Counted from the stretch's first letter, positions 14,334 through 22,737 are shown. The stretch is DNA of 61,912 nt from JAIBJN01 sp035762005 (GCA_035762005.1 DASTQA010000085.1:1-61912), one strand, 5' to 3'. Notes: generated by a model not told the origin, from the sequence alone. Program-made: numbers and translations.

Positions 14334-15254
14334 ATGCAGACGTCGCTCCCCGTCGCAGAGCGACCGCGCCGCCCCGAGTGGATGAAGGTGCGCGCGCCGA
14401 GCGCGGATTCCCGCTACTTCGAGCTCCGCGAGCTCCTGCACGGCCAGCGCCTCCACACGATCTGCGAGGAGGCGCGTTGCCCCAACATCGCGGAGTGCTG
14501 GGGTCGGGGGACAGCCACGTTCCAGATCCTCGGCGACACCTGCACGCGCGCCTGCCGCTACTGCTACGTCCACTCCGGCCGGCCCGACTCGCCGCCCGAC
14601 CCCCTCGAGCCCCTGCGCCTCGCCCAGGCCGCCGCGCAGATGGGCGTCCGGCACGTCGTCGTCACGTCGGTCGACCGGGACGACCTGCCGGACCGGGGCG
14701 CGGCGCACTACGCAGCCACCATCCGCGCGCTCAAGCGACGGCTTCCCGGGGCGTCGGTCGAGGTGCTGACGCCGGACTTCCTCGGCGTCGAGGAGGAGGC
14801 ACTGCAGACGGTGCTCGCCGAGCGGCCCGAGGTCTTCAACCACAACATCGAGACGGTGGCCCGACTCCACCGGCGCATGCGCGGCGCGAAGGCCTCCTAC
14901 GAGAAGGCGCTCCGGCTCCTCGCGCGCGCGAAGGCGCTCGCCGACTACCCGGTGCTCACGAAGTCGGGCATCATCGTCGGCCTCGGCGAGACGAACGAGG
15001 AGGTCGTGGAGACGATGCGCGACCTGCGCCGCCACGACGTCGACGTCGTCACCATCGGCCAGTACCTCCAGCCCTCCTCGCGGCACGCGGCGATCGACCG
15101 CTGGGTCCACCCGGACGAGTTCCGCTGGTTCCGCGAGCAGGGCGAGGCGATGGGCTTCGGCTCCGTCTTCTCGGGCCCCCTCGTACGCTCGTCGTACCGC
15201 GCCGACGAGCAGCGTCACGCGGCCGCGAGCGGCCGCGGCGCCGTCGCCTCCTGA
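14334..15254 (+). CDS. lipA: lipoyl synthase LipA (radical SAM)
   Basis: 306 residues. The auxiliary cluster ligands are C44, C49 and C55 (CEEARCPNIAEC), the radical-SAM cluster ligands are C70, C74 and C77 (CTRACRYC), and a serine near the C-terminus (VRSSYRAD) matches the conserved auxiliary-cluster serine. It inserts two sulfurs into octanoyl groups on E2-type proteins, completing the LipB product. Length and motifs are normal. Downstream is a hairpin identical in core to the one at 1959-1975. Confidence 0.98.
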   Translation: MQTSLPVAERPRRPEWMKVRAPSADSRYFELRELLHGQRLHTICEEARCPNIAECWGRGTATFQILGDTCTRACRYCYVHSGRPDSPPDPLEPLRLAQAAAQMGVRHVVVTSVDRDDLPDRGAAHYAATIRALKRRLPGASVEVLTPDFLGVEEEALQTVLAERPEVFNHNIETVARLHRRMRGAKASYEKALRLLARAKALADYPVLTKSGIIVGLGETNEEVVETMRDLRRHDVDVVTIGQYLQPSSRHAAIDRWVHPDEFRWFREQGEAMGFGSVFSGPLVRSSYRADEQRHAAASGRGAVAS

Positions 15255-15265
15255 CGGACGCGGAG

Positions 15266-15288
15266 GGAGCCGCCTCGCAGGCGGCTCC
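15266..15288. terminator. hairpin after lipA
   Basis: GGAGCCGCC-TCGCA-GGCGGCTCC: a perfect 9-bp stem with a 5-nt loop, 11 nt past the lipA stop. The inner 17 nt equal those at 1959-1975. It could also end a leftward transcript from the promoter at 15414-15442. Confidence 0.65.
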
Positions 15289-15413
15289 TCTCACGCGGCT
15301 CTTCCCCCCACCCGGCGGCCCGGAAGGCCGCGACGGGGCGTGCGCTGACCTGACGACGCACCTGCCTGAGGATGTGTCCCCTCGCGGCATCCCGGGCGCG
15401 CGGGTTCCATGGC
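15289..15413 (-). ncRNA. possible small RNA region between lipA and fumC
   Basis: This stretch has no convincing gene. A good minus-strand promoter lies at its right edge and a hairpin at its left edge, so a transcript of about 120-140 nt is possible. A 39-codon minus-strand frame in the region has an ATG only 3 nt after the -10, and looks non-protein-like. Confidence 0.2.
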
Positions 15414-15442
15414 AGTAAACGCGCTCGGAGCCTCCGTGTCAA
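15414..15442 (-). promoter_or_regulatory. near-consensus sigma-70 promoter in the lipA-fumC gap
   Basis: TTGACA (15437-15442), 17 nt, TTTACT (15414-15419) on the minus strand. It is the best full -35/-10 pair seen in the window, yet it points at no evident gene. Confidence 0.5.
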
Positions 15443-15460
15443 GGAGTTTCGCGTTTGTCT

Positions 15461-16786
15461 TTAGTCGTGCGGCCGCGCCATCGCGCGGTAGTCGAGCGCC
15501 TCGTCGAGCACCGACTCCTCGACGCCCGCGTCCCGGGCGACGTCCCGGAGCGGACGCCCCGTGCGTGCGGCTTCCTTGACGATCTCCGTCGCGCGGTCGT
15601 AGCCGATGAACGGGTTGAGCGCGGTGGCCGCGGAGAGCGTCAGCTCGGCGTAGCGCTCGCACGTCTCCCGGTTCGCCTCGATGCCGTCCACGCACTTCTC
15701 CGCGAGCAGGCGCGCGGCCGCGGCGAGCAGCCCGACGGAGCCGAGGACGTTGCGGGCGATCAGCGGGACGAACGTGTTCAGCTCGAAGTGCCCCTGCAGC
15801 CCGCCCACCGTGACGGCCGCGTCGTTCCCTACCACCTGGGCCGCCACCTGCGTCACGACCTCGGGGATGACCGGGTTCACCTTCCCCGGCATGATCGAGC
15901 TGCCCTTCTGGAGCTCGGGGAGCGCGATCTCCGCCAGCCCCGCACGCGGCCCGGAGCCCATGAGGCGGAGGTCGTTGGCGATCTTCGTGAGCGAGACGGC
16001 GACGGTCTTGAGCGCTCCGGACGCCTCGACGAGCCCGTCCCGCGCGGCAGTCGCCTCGAACGGGTCGGCGGGCGGCGAGATCGTCAGCCCCGTCTCCTCG
16101 GCGAGCCTGCTCCGCACGCGTCCGGCGAACTCCGGGTGCGTGTTGAGACCCGTCCCCGTCGCGGTCCCGCCGAGCGGGATCTGGCCGACGCGCGGAAGCG
16201 CGTCCTCGACGCGCGCAACGCCCTGACGGACCTGGGCCGCGTACCCCGCGAACTCCTGGCCGAGCGTCACGGGGACGGCGTCCATGAGGTGCGTGCGGCC
16301 CGACTTGAGGACCTCCGCGAACTCCTGCGCCTTGCGCTCGAGCGACTCGGCGAGCACAGCGAGCGCGGGCAGGAGGTCGTGGACGAGCTCGTCGAGCGCG
16401 GCCAGGTGGACGGCGGAGGGGAAGACGTCGTTCGAGGACTGCCCCATGTTGACGTCGTCGTTCGGGTGGACGCCCTCGCCGGCGAGCGAGGCGATCACCT
16501 CGTTCGCGTTCATGTTCGAGGAGGTGCCCGAGCCGGTCTGGAAGACGTCGATCGGGAACTGGTCGTCGAACTCGCCGGCCGCGACCCGGTCGGCCGCCCG
16601 GGCGATCCGCTCGGCCTTCTCGGGGTCGAGGAGGCCGAGGTCCGCGTTCACACGGGCGGAGGCGGCCTTGATCCGCCCGAGCCAGCGCGCGACCGAGACC
16701 GGGATCGGCTCGCCGGAGACGGGGAAATTCTCGACGGCCTTGCGCGTCTCCGCGCCCCAGAGCTCGCTCGCTTCCGTGCGGGCCAT
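15461..16786 (-). CDS. fumC: class II fumarate hydratase
   Basis: 441 residues from ATG 16786. The superfamily signature GSSIMPGKVNP holds the catalytic serine loop. TGSGTSSNMNANEV near 91-104 and SSNDVFPSAVHLAAL are the substrate loops, and the end is the usual fumarase C-terminus (NPFIGYDRATEIVKEA). It interconverts fumarate and malate in the TCA cycle, cytoplasmic, as a homotetramer. The frame is open far upstream, but TAGACT ends 7 nt before ATG 16786, fixing a leaderless start. It is a single-gene unit. Confidence 0.97.
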   Translation of the reverse strand: MARTEASELWGAETRKAVENFPVSGEPIPVSVARWLGRIKAASARVNADLGLLDPEKAERIARAADRVAAGEFDDQFPIDVFQTGSGTSSNMNANEVIASLAGEGVHPNDDVNMGQSSNDVFPSAVHLAALDELVHDLLPALAVLAESLERKAQEFAEVLKSGRTHLMDAVPVTLGQEFAGYAAQVRQGVARVEDALPRVGQIPLGGTATGTGLNTHPEFAGRVRSRLAEETGLTISPPADPFEATAARDGLVEASGALKTVAVSLTKIANDLRLMGSGPRAGLAEIALPELQKGSSIMPGKVNPVIPEVVTQVAAQVVGNDAAVTVGGLQGHFELNTFVPLIARNVLGSVGLLAAAARLLAEKCVDGIEANRETCERYAELTLSAATALNPFIGYDRATEIVKEAARTGRPLRDVARDAGVEESVLDEALDYRAMARPHD

Positions 16787-16793
16787 CGTCCGC

Positions 16794-16799
16794 AGTCTA
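16794..16799 (-). promoter_or_regulatory. -10 hexamer TAGACT, leaderless start of fumC
   Basis: TAGACT ends 7 nt before ATG 16786. Confidence 0.5.
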
Positions 16800-16902
16800 G
16801 TGCCGCAGGATGCGGCCGGCGCCCTCCGCCGGGGCTTGACCCCCCTGCAGAGGCGTGAGATCGTCGGCGTTCCGAACGGGACGAGGGGAAGGGGAGGAAG
16901 AC

Positions 16903-18930
16903 ATGTCCGGCTTGACGAGGCGGCAGCTCCTGCAGTACGGGGCCGGCGCAGGCGCAGGCATGGTCGTCGGAGGCCGGCTCGGGCTCGGGGACCTGTTCCT
17001 GCCGGTCCCGGCCTACGCCCAACCGACGCTCGACCCGAGCGCGATCCCGAAGTACGTGACGCCGCTCGTCGTGCCACCGGCGATGCCGAGCACTCCCCCT
17101 CCGCCGCCGCTGCGTGGGAAGGGCATCGACTACTACGAGATCGCGGTGCGACAGTTCGAGCAGAACATCCTCCCGGCGTCCCTGGGGATGCCGACGACGG
17201 TCTGGAGCTACGGCTCGGCCGACCATCCGCAGAGCTTCAACTACCCCGCCTTCACGATCGAGGCGACGTGGCGCCGGCCTGTCCGCGTGAAGTGGATCAA
17301 CGAGCTCGTGGACGAGAGGGGCGACTACCTGCCGCACCTCCTTCCGGTCGACCAGACGCTGCACTGGGCCAACCCCCCGGCGGGGCCGGCGAGAAAGGAT
17401 TCCCAAGGGACGGATCAGTCCCCGTACACCGGGCCGGTGCCCATCGTCACTCACCTGCACGGCGGGCACGCCTCCCAGGAGAGCGACGGCTATCCGGAAG
17501 CGTGGTACCTGCCGGCGGCCAGGAACATCCCGGCCGGGTTCGCCCGGTCCGGCTCCTTCTACCAGCGCTTCAGAGTCGAGGCGCAGCGGCTGCGCGGGCA
17601 GGCCTGGACGCCCGGCAGCGCCGTCTTCGAGTACGACAACGACCAGGCGGCCGCGACTCTCTGGTACCACGACCACACGCTCGGAATGACCCGCTCCAAC
17701 GTCTACGCGGGGCCCGCCGGGTTCTACGTCCTCAGAGGCGGCCCCGGCGACGAGGTGGTGGGCACGCTCCCGGGTCCGGCTCCGGCGCTCGGCGATCCGC
17801 CGGGACTCGGGTACTACGAGATCCCGATCGCGATCCAGGACCGGTCGTTCGCCGACGACGGCTCGCTCTTCTACCCGGACAACCGCGCGTTCTTCGAAGG
17901 GCTCGACCCCTCCCAGCTGCAGATCCCGTTCGTCCCGGACCAGGCCTGCGGCGGCGCGAGTGACATCTCACCGATCTGGAACCCGGAGTTCTTCGGCACG
18001 ACGATGGTCGTGAACGGCAACACCTGGCCGTTCCTCGAGGTCGAGCAGCGCCGCTACCGCTTCCGCTTCTTGAACGGCTGCAACTCGCGGTTCCTGCTCC
18101 TCGAGCTGAGCAACGGACTGCCCTTCTGGCAGATCGGGGCCGAGGGCGGCTTCCTGCCGGCTCCCGTCGAGCTCGACCGGCTCCTCCTGAGCCCGGCGGA
18201 GCGGGCCGACGTGATCGTCGACTTCACGAACGTCGACGTCGGGACCGAGATCGTCCTCCTCAACCTGGCCCCGGACGAGCCGTTCGGGGGCGGCGTACCC
18301 GGGGTCGACTTCGATCCCGCCGACCCCGCCACGACCGGCCAGGTCCTGCAGCTCCGCGTCGTCCCGGCGACGAGCGTCGACACGAGCACGCTGCCGAGCC
18401 AGCTCGTCCTCCCGGCGCCTCCGCCGCTGCCGGAGCCCGACGCCGTCCGGCAGGTCTCCCTCAACGAGGCGGACTCCGAGACGGTGCTCGTCGTGACGCA
18501 GGACGGAAACGTCGTCCTCGCCTGCGACGATCCGAGCGCCGAGCCCTTCGGCCCGAGGGACGCCCTCCTCGGGACGGTGGCGGGCGGGGCGGGCGTTCCG
18601 CTCCGGTGGGACGACGAGATCAGCGAGAACCCGGCCGTGGGCTCCACCGAGGTGTGGGAGATGCACAACTTCACCGAGGACGCGCACCCCATCCACATTC
18701 ACGAGGTGACCTTCGACGTCGTCGAGCGCGAGAGCCTGAGCAGCGGCGCGACCCGCGGGCCCGATCCCTGGGAGACGGGCCGGAAGGACACCGTGATCGC
18801 CTACCCGGACGAGATCACGCGCGTGAAGGCGACGTTCGACCGGGCCGGGCTCTTCGTCTGGCACTGCCACATCGTCGAGCACGAGGACCACGAGATGATG
18901 CGGCCGTACCGGATCGGCCCCGCGTCCTGA
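16903..18930 (+). CDS. Tat-exported multicopper oxidase (bilirubin oxidase/CotA-like)
   Basis: 675 residues from ATG 16903, behind a GGGGAGGAAG ribosome site. The N-terminus has a Tat-like motif (LTRRQLLQYG) and a Gly/Ala-rich core, ending near AYAQP. Copper ligands are clear: HLHGGH at about 184-189, WYHDH near 254, HPIHIH at 595-600 and HCHIVEH at 654-660 with a trailing methionine (HEMM). These make the T1 site and the trinuclear site. The overall form matches three-domain CotA/bilirubin oxidase-like enzymes that oxidise phenols, pigments or metals with O2. The natural substrate is unknown. Some families also act on Mn(II). Confidence 0.93.
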   Translation: MSGLTRRQLLQYGAGAGAGMVVGGRLGLGDLFLPVPAYAQPTLDPSAIPKYVTPLVVPPAMPSTPPPPPLRGKGIDYYEIAVRQFEQNILPASLGMPTTVWSYGSADHPQSFNYPAFTIEATWRRPVRVKWINELVDERGDYLPHLLPVDQTLHWANPPAGPARKDSQGTDQSPYTGPVPIVTHLHGGHASQESDGYPEAWYLPAARNIPAGFARSGSFYQRFRVEAQRLRGQAWTPGSAVFEYDNDQAAATLWYHDHTLGMTRSNVYAGPAGFYVLRGGPGDEVVGTLPGPAPALGDPPGLGYYEIPIAIQDRSFADDGSLFYPDNRAFFEGLDPSQLQIPFVPDQACGGASDISPIWNPEFFGTTMVVNGNTWPFLEVEQRRYRFRFLNGCNSRFLLLELSNGLPFWQIGAEGGFLPAPVELDRLLLSPAERADVIVDFTNVDVGTEIVLLNLAPDEPFGGGVPGVDFDPADPATTGQVLQLRVVPATSVDTSTLPSQLVLPAPPPLPEPDAVRQVSLNEADSETVLVVTQDGNVVLACDDPSAEPFGPRDALLGTVAGGAGVPLRWDDEISENPAVGSTEVWEMHNFTEDAHPIHIHEVTFDVVERESLSSGATRGPDPWETGRKDTVIAYPDEITRVKATFDRAGLFVWHCHIVEHEDHEMMRPYRIGPAS

Positions 18931-18939
18931 CGTCGTCGC

Positions 18940-18959
18940 CCTGCGGAAAACCACGCAGG
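18940..18959 (+). terminator. weak hairpin after the multicopper oxidase
   Basis: CCTGCG-GAAAACCA-CGCAGG: a 6-bp stem with an 8-nt loop, 9 nt past the stop. Weak. Confidence 0.35.
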
Positions 18960-19037
18960 CGCGATCGTGGCCCGCGCCGATGCCGGTTGCCCCTCGGGCC
19001 GCAAGGGTAGCGCCCAAGCGACGAAAGGGGGTGCCGC

Positions 19038-20126
19038 ATGAAGGCGCTCACGTACGGAGGGCCGGGGCAGCGGACGTGGGAGACCGTCTCCGACCCGACG
19101 ATCCACGAGCCCACCGACGTCGTCGTCGAGATCGGCTCCTCGACGATCTGCGGAACCGACCTGCACATCCTCAAGGGCGACGTGCCGGCGGTGGAGCCGG
19201 GTCGCGTCCTCGGGCACGAGGCCGTGGGGACGGTCGTCGAGACGGGCGCCGCCGTGACGACGGTCGCCGAGGGCGATCGCGTCCTCGTCTCCTGCATCAC
19301 CGCCTGCGGGCGGTGCCGCTTCTGCCGCGAGGGTCGCTACGGCCTCTGCGACGGCGGCGGGGGCTGGATTCTCGGCCACCTGATCGACGGGCTCCAGGCC
19401 GAGTACGCTCGCGTGCCCTTTGCGGACACGTCCGTGTACAAGGTGCCCGAGGAGCTGACCGACGAGCAGGTGCTCTTCCTCGCCGACATCCTCCCCACCT
19501 CGTACGAGGTCGGCGTGCTGAACGGCAACGTCCGGCCCGGCGACACGATCGCAGTCGTCGGGGCCGGGCCGATCGGGCTCGCGGCGATCATGACCGCGCA
19601 GCTCTTCACGCCGGGGCGGGTGATCGCGCTCGACCTCGCCGACGCCCGGCTCGACCAGGCCCGGAAGTTCGGCGCCGACGTCACGATCAACAACGGCGAC
19701 GAGGATCCCGTCGAGAGGGTCATGGAGCTGACGGACGGCCTCGGGGCCGACGTCGCCATCGAGGCGGTGGGCGTCCCGCAGACGTTCGAGCTCTGCACGG
19801 AGCTCATCCGCCCCGGTGGGCGCGTCGCGAACGTCGGCGTCCACGGACAGGCGGCGACGCTCCACCTGGAGAAGCTCTGGATCCGGGGCGTGACGATCAC
19901 CACCGGGCTCGTGGACACGTTCACGACACCCCAGCTGCTCCGGCTCATCCGGGGCGGGCGGCTCGATCCCACCGTCTTCGCGACGCATCGCTTCGCGCTC
20001 GGGGAGACGATGCAGGCCTACGACGTCTTCGCCGCCGCGGCGGAGACGCACGCCCTCAAGGTCGTGCTCGAGGGCGAGCGGGCCGTGAAGGAGGCCCCGG
20101 CGGCGCTCGCGGGCGCCCACGCCTGA
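19038..20126 (+). CDS. zinc-dependent alcohol dehydrogenase (MDR family)
   Basis: 362 residues. The catalytic zinc ligand cysteine lies in TICGTDLHI and the GHE motif in VLGHEAVGTVVE. The structural zinc site CGRCRFCREGRYGLC has four cysteines, and the Rossmann NAD(P) site is GAGPIGLAA near 175. Its layout resembles the secondary alcohol/threonine dehydrogenase side of the family, but the substrate is not fixed by sequence. A ribosome site AAAGGGGG precedes ATG 19038. It may be expressed apart from the multicopper oxidase, 107 nt upstream. It ends at a two-tier hairpin shared with the convergent reductase. Confidence 0.93.
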   Translation: MKALTYGGPGQRTWETVSDPTIHEPTDVVVEIGSSTICGTDLHILKGDVPAVEPGRVLGHEAVGTVVETGAAVTTVAEGDRVLVSCITACGRCRFCREGRYGLCDGGGGWILGHLIDGLQAEYARVPFADTSVYKVPEELTDEQVLFLADILPTSYEVGVLNGNVRPGDTIAVVGAGPIGLAAIMTAQLFTPGRVIALDLADARLDQARKFGADVTINNGDEDPVERVMELTDGLGADVAIEAVGVPQTFELCTELIRPGGRVANVGVHGQAATLHLEKLWIRGVTITTGLVDTFTTPQLLRLIRGGRLDPTVFATHRFALGETMQAYDVFAAAAETHALKVVLEGERAVKEAPAALAGAHA

Positions 20127-20178
20127 CCGCCGGCCGCCCAGCGGGCCGGGCGCCGCGAGCGTCCGGCCCGCGGCGGTC
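20125..20178. terminator. two-tier hairpin between converging genes
   Basis: The outer arms GACCGCCG (20125-20132) and CGGCGGTC (20171-20178) and the inner arms GCGGGCCGG (20141-20149) and CCGGCCCGC (20163-20171) nest. It begins at the alcohol dehydrogenase stop and lies 7 nt from the end of the opposing reductase gene. It probably stops both transcripts. Confidence 0.65.
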
Positions 20179-20184
20179 GCTCGG

Positions 20185-21195
20185 CTAGTCCGTCGAGTAC
20201 TTCGGCTGGACCTTCTCGCCGCGGATGCGCGCGACCGCCTGGTTGGCGGCGATCGCCGCCTCGCCGAAGCCAACGGAGATGAGCGTGATCTTCCCCTCGT
20301 AGCCGGCCACATCCCCGGCCCCGTAGACGGCCGGGATCGTCGTCTCCATCGTCGACGGCTCGACGAGGACCTGGCGCTTGCCGTGGAGCTCGAGACCCCA
20401 GTCGACGATCGAGCCGAGGTGCGAGTGGAAGCCGAGGAGCGTGATCAGCGCGTCGCACTCGAGCTCGAGGCGCTCCCCGGTGGTCGTGTTCTCGAGCGTG
20501 ACGCCCGCGATCTCCCCGTCGCCGTGCACCTCGCGCACCTCGGCCGGCACGCAGATGCGCACGCTGCCCTCGGCCTCGAGCTTCTTCGCCTCCTTGACGG
20601 AGGTCTCGAGCGCGCGGAACCGCTCCCGCCGGTGCACGAGCGTGATCGGCAGCCGGGCCGTGTCCTGCAGCCCGAGCGTCCAGTCGAGCGCCGAGTCGCC
20701 GCCGCCGATGATGACGCACGTCTTGCCGCGGAAGCTCTCCTTGCGCCTGACGAAGTAGTGGAGCCCGCGCCCCTCCCACGCGTCGATGTCCTCGATCTCG
20801 AGCTTGCGCGGCTCGAACGCGCCGTGCCCGGCCGTGACGATGAGCGCCCGCGTGGGGAACGTCTCGCCCTGGTGCGTCGTCAGGAGGAGCACCTCCTCGC
20901 CGTTCTGGCCGACCCGCTCGAGCCCCTTCACCTCCTGGTCGAGATGGACGTCGGCGCCGAACTGGAGGCCCTGCTCGACGCAGAGGTCGACGAGCGCCTG
21001 TCCCTGGATCTTCGGGTGGCCGGCGACGTCGTACACGTGCTTCTCGGGGTAGACGGCCGCGACCTGTCCGCCGAGCTGGCCGAGGCTCTCGACGATGCGC
21101 ACGGAGGCGTCCCGATGCCCCGCGTAGTAGGCGGCGGCAAGGCCGACGGGCCCGGCGCCGATGATCGTGATGTCGACGACGTGGTGCTCGCTCAC
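20185..21195 (-). CDS. ferredoxin--NADP(+) reductase type 2 (YumC-like)
   Basis: 336 residues from GTG 21195. It has an FAD site at the N-terminus (IIGAGPVGLAAAYYAG), an NADPH site mid-protein (IIGGGDSALDW) and the C-terminal AVYGAGDVAGYEGKITLISVGFGEA. The fold is thioredoxin reductase-like but the redox CxxC pair is absent, which separates this group from true thioredoxin reductases. It moves electrons between NADPH and ferredoxin, a possible source for radical-SAM enzymes such as LipA. TAACCT lies 9 nt before the start. Confidence 0.92.
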   Translation of the reverse strand: MSEHHVVDITIIGAGPVGLAAAYYAGHRDASVRIVESLGQLGGQVAAVYPEKHVYDVAGHPKIQGQALVDLCVEQGLQFGADVHLDQEVKGLERVGQNGEEVLLLTTHQGETFPTRALIVTAGHGAFEPRKLEIEDIDAWEGRGLHYFVRRKESFRGKTCVIIGGGDSALDWTLGLQDTARLPITLVHRRERFRALETSVKEAKKLEAEGSVRICVPAEVREVHGDGEIAGVTLENTTTGERLELECDALITLLGFHSHLGSIVDWGLELHGKRQVLVEPSTMETTIPAVYGAGDVAGYEGKITLISVGFGEAAIAANQAVARIRGEKVQPKYSTD

Positions 21196-21204
21196 GGCGG
21201 CCCT

Positions 21205-21210
21205 AGGTTA
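21205..21210 (-). promoter_or_regulatory. -10 hexamer TAACCT near the reductase start
   Basis: TAACCT ends 9 nt before GTG 21195, giving a leader of zero to a few nt. Confidence 0.4.
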
Positions 21211-21239
21211 CCCCGCGAGCCTGGACAGGTAGCGCGCGC

Positions 21240-21635
21240 TCAGTGGCCGCAGCCGGAGCCGCAGCCGCCGCCCGCGTGGGCCGCGGCCGGCTCGCCCTCG
21301 ACGTCGTCCTTCGCCTGGAAGGAGGAGCCGCAGCCGCAGGCCGCGGTGACGTTCGGGTTGTTGATCGCGAACCCGGCGCCCATGAGGGCGTCGACGTAGT
21401 CGATCTCCGAGCCGGCGAGGTAGGGCGCGCTGTACGGATCGACGACGACCCGCACGCCGTGCATCTGCACCTCGTTGTCGCCATCCTGGGGGCCGCGGTC
21501 GAAGCCGAGCGCGTACTGGAACCCCGAGCAGCCGCCGCCCTGGACGGCGATGCGGAGGACGCTGACCTCGTCCTCGGCCTCCTGCGCGAGGAGCTCCTTG
21601 ATCTTGGCCGCGGCGGTCTCAGTGACGGTGACCAT
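21240..21635 (-). CDS. A-type Fe-S carrier (ErpA/IscA-like) with an extra Cys tail
   Basis: 131 residues from ATG 21635. The A-type carrier motif is complete: C36 in GGGCSGFQY and C100/C102 in ACGCGSSF. These hold an Fe-S cluster that is passed to client enzymes. After the usual end, a tail of about 25 residues (ending GGGCGSGCGH) adds C125 and C129. Clients nearby could include LipA and the many clusters of complex I, whose operon starts divergently 138 nt away. The start is set by TACACT 8 nt upstream; an upstream TTG is less likely. Confidence 0.92.
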   Translation of the reverse strand: MVTVTETAAAKIKELLAQEAEDEVSVLRIAVQGGGCSGFQYALGFDRGPQDGDNEVQMHGVRVVVDPYSAPYLAGSEIDYVDALMGAGFAINNPNVTAACGCGSSFQAKDDVEGEPAAAHAGGGCGSGCGH

Positions 21636-21643
21636 CGGATCTG

Positions 21644-21649
21644 AGTGTA
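21644..21649 (-). promoter_or_regulatory. -10 hexamer TACACT, leaderless start of the Fe-S carrier
   Basis: TACACT ends 8 nt before ATG 21635. Confidence 0.5.
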
Positions 21650-21759
21650 GCAACGCCCTCCACGGGCGCGGGATGCAGGACTTTGTGACAGCAGCCGGAT
21701 CCCCGGAGCCCTGTCTGCAAGCCCGATTCTCTGCATCCGCGCGGTGTGCTTGTGAGCGC

Positions 21760-21765
21760 TAGGAT
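21760..21765 (+). promoter_or_regulatory. -10 hexamer TAGGAT, head of the nuo operon
   Basis: TAGGAT ends 7 nt before GTG 21773. The in-frame ATG 21764 overlaps this hexamer, so the downstream GTG is favoured. Confidence 0.5.
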
Positions 21766-21772
21766 GCCGGGT

Positions 21773-22159
21773 GTGACGGGGGTGATCTTCGCCGCGCTCG
21801 ACGACTGGTTCCCCTTCCTCGTCTACGCGCTCTTCGCGGCGGCGATCCCGGCCTCGATGCTCGTCTTCTCCTTCGTCCTCTCGACGCACCGGAAGGGGCG
21901 CCCGCCGAGGGCCCAGCGGCTGCCCTTCGAGTCGGGGGTCTCCACCGGGCCGCCGAGGCAGCAGCGGTTCACGGTGAGCTTCTACCTGACGGCGATGCTC
22001 TTCATCGTCTTCGACATCGAGATCGTCTTCCTCTACCCCGTCGCGGTCGTGCTCGACGCGGTCGGCCCGTTCGCGCTCGCCGAGTTCGGCTTCTTCATCG
22101 GCATCCTCGTCATCGCCTACGTCTACGTCTGGAAGCGGGGTGCACTCGAGTGGCGGTGA
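21773..22159 (+). CDS. nuoA: NADH-quinone oxidoreductase subunit A
   Basis: 128 residues with three membrane helices (about 10-30, 60-82, 93-115). The conserved FESGVSTGPPRQQRFTVSFYLTAMLFIVFDIEIVFLYP region contains the family's acidic membrane residues. It is a small membrane subunit at the junction of complex I arms. ATG 21764 and GTG 21746 are possible in-frame starts, but the leaderless hexamer favours GTG 21773. It overlaps nuoB by 10 nt and opens a 14-gene operon. Confidence 0.95.
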   Translation: MTGVIFAALDDWFPFLVYALFAAAIPASMLVFSFVLSTHRKGRPPRAQRLPFESGVSTGPPRQQRFTVSFYLTAMLFIVFDIEIVFLYPVAVVLDAVGPFALAEFGFFIGILVIAYVYVWKRGALEWR

Positions 22160-22737
22160 GGAAGAAGCGCCTGGCCGACTACGGCCTCCAGTCGGAGCGG
22201 ACGCTCATGAAGGGCCGCGGCCCGAGCGTCTTCGAGCGCGAGCTCGGCACCGAGGAGCTCGAGGAGCGGCTCATGCTCACGACCGTCGAGAAGGCCGTCG
22301 CCTGGGCGCAGGGCTACTCGATCTGGCCGGACACCTTCGGCCTCGCCTGCTGCGCGATCGAGATGATGTCGATCGTCTCCGCGCGCTACGACGTCTCGCG
22401 CTTCGGCGCCGAGGTCTTCCGCTCCTCGCCGCGCCAGGCGGACCTGCTCATCGTCTCGGGCCGCGTGGCGCACAAGATGGCCGAGCCGCTGCGGCAGATC
22501 TACGACCAGATGCTCGCGCCCAAGTGGGTCATCGCGATGGGCGCCTGCGCCAGCTCGGGCGGGATGTTCAACAACTACGCCGTGCTCCAGGGCGTCGACA
22601 AAATCGTCCCCGTGGACATCCACGTGCCCGGGTGCCCGCCGCGGCCGGAGGCGCTGCTCGAGGGCATCGTCCGGCTGCAGGAGCGCATCCACGCCGGCGT
22701 CCCGCCCGCCTACGAAGTCCGCGGGGTCGCCCAGTGA
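22150..22737 (+). CDS. nuoB: NADH-quinone oxidoreductase subunit B
   Basis: 195 residues from GTG 22150. The N2 cluster ligands are C67-C68 (LACCAIE), C133 (GACASSGG) and C162 (PGCPPRP), the last electron carrier before quinone. The basic N-terminal extension is typical of NuoB in Actinobacteria. It lies in the connecting arm with NuoC, D and I. Overlaps: 10 nt with nuoA, 4 nt with nuoC. Confidence 0.98.
   Translation: MAVRKKRLADYGLQSERTLMKGRGPSVFERELGTEELEERLMLTTVEKAVAWAQGYSIWPDTFGLACCAIEMMSIVSARYDVSRFGAEVFRSSPRQADLLIVSGRVAHKMAEPLRQIYDQMLAPKWVIAMGACASSGGMFNNYAVLQGVDKIVPVDIHVPGCPPRPEALLEGIVRLQERIHAGVPPAYEVRGVAQ

Noticed and set aside
15289..15409. Minus-strand frame with ATG near 15410 in the lipA-fumC gap
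   Set aside because: The ATG is only 3 nt behind the -10, and the 39-residue product is Arg/Gly/Pro-rich with no motif.
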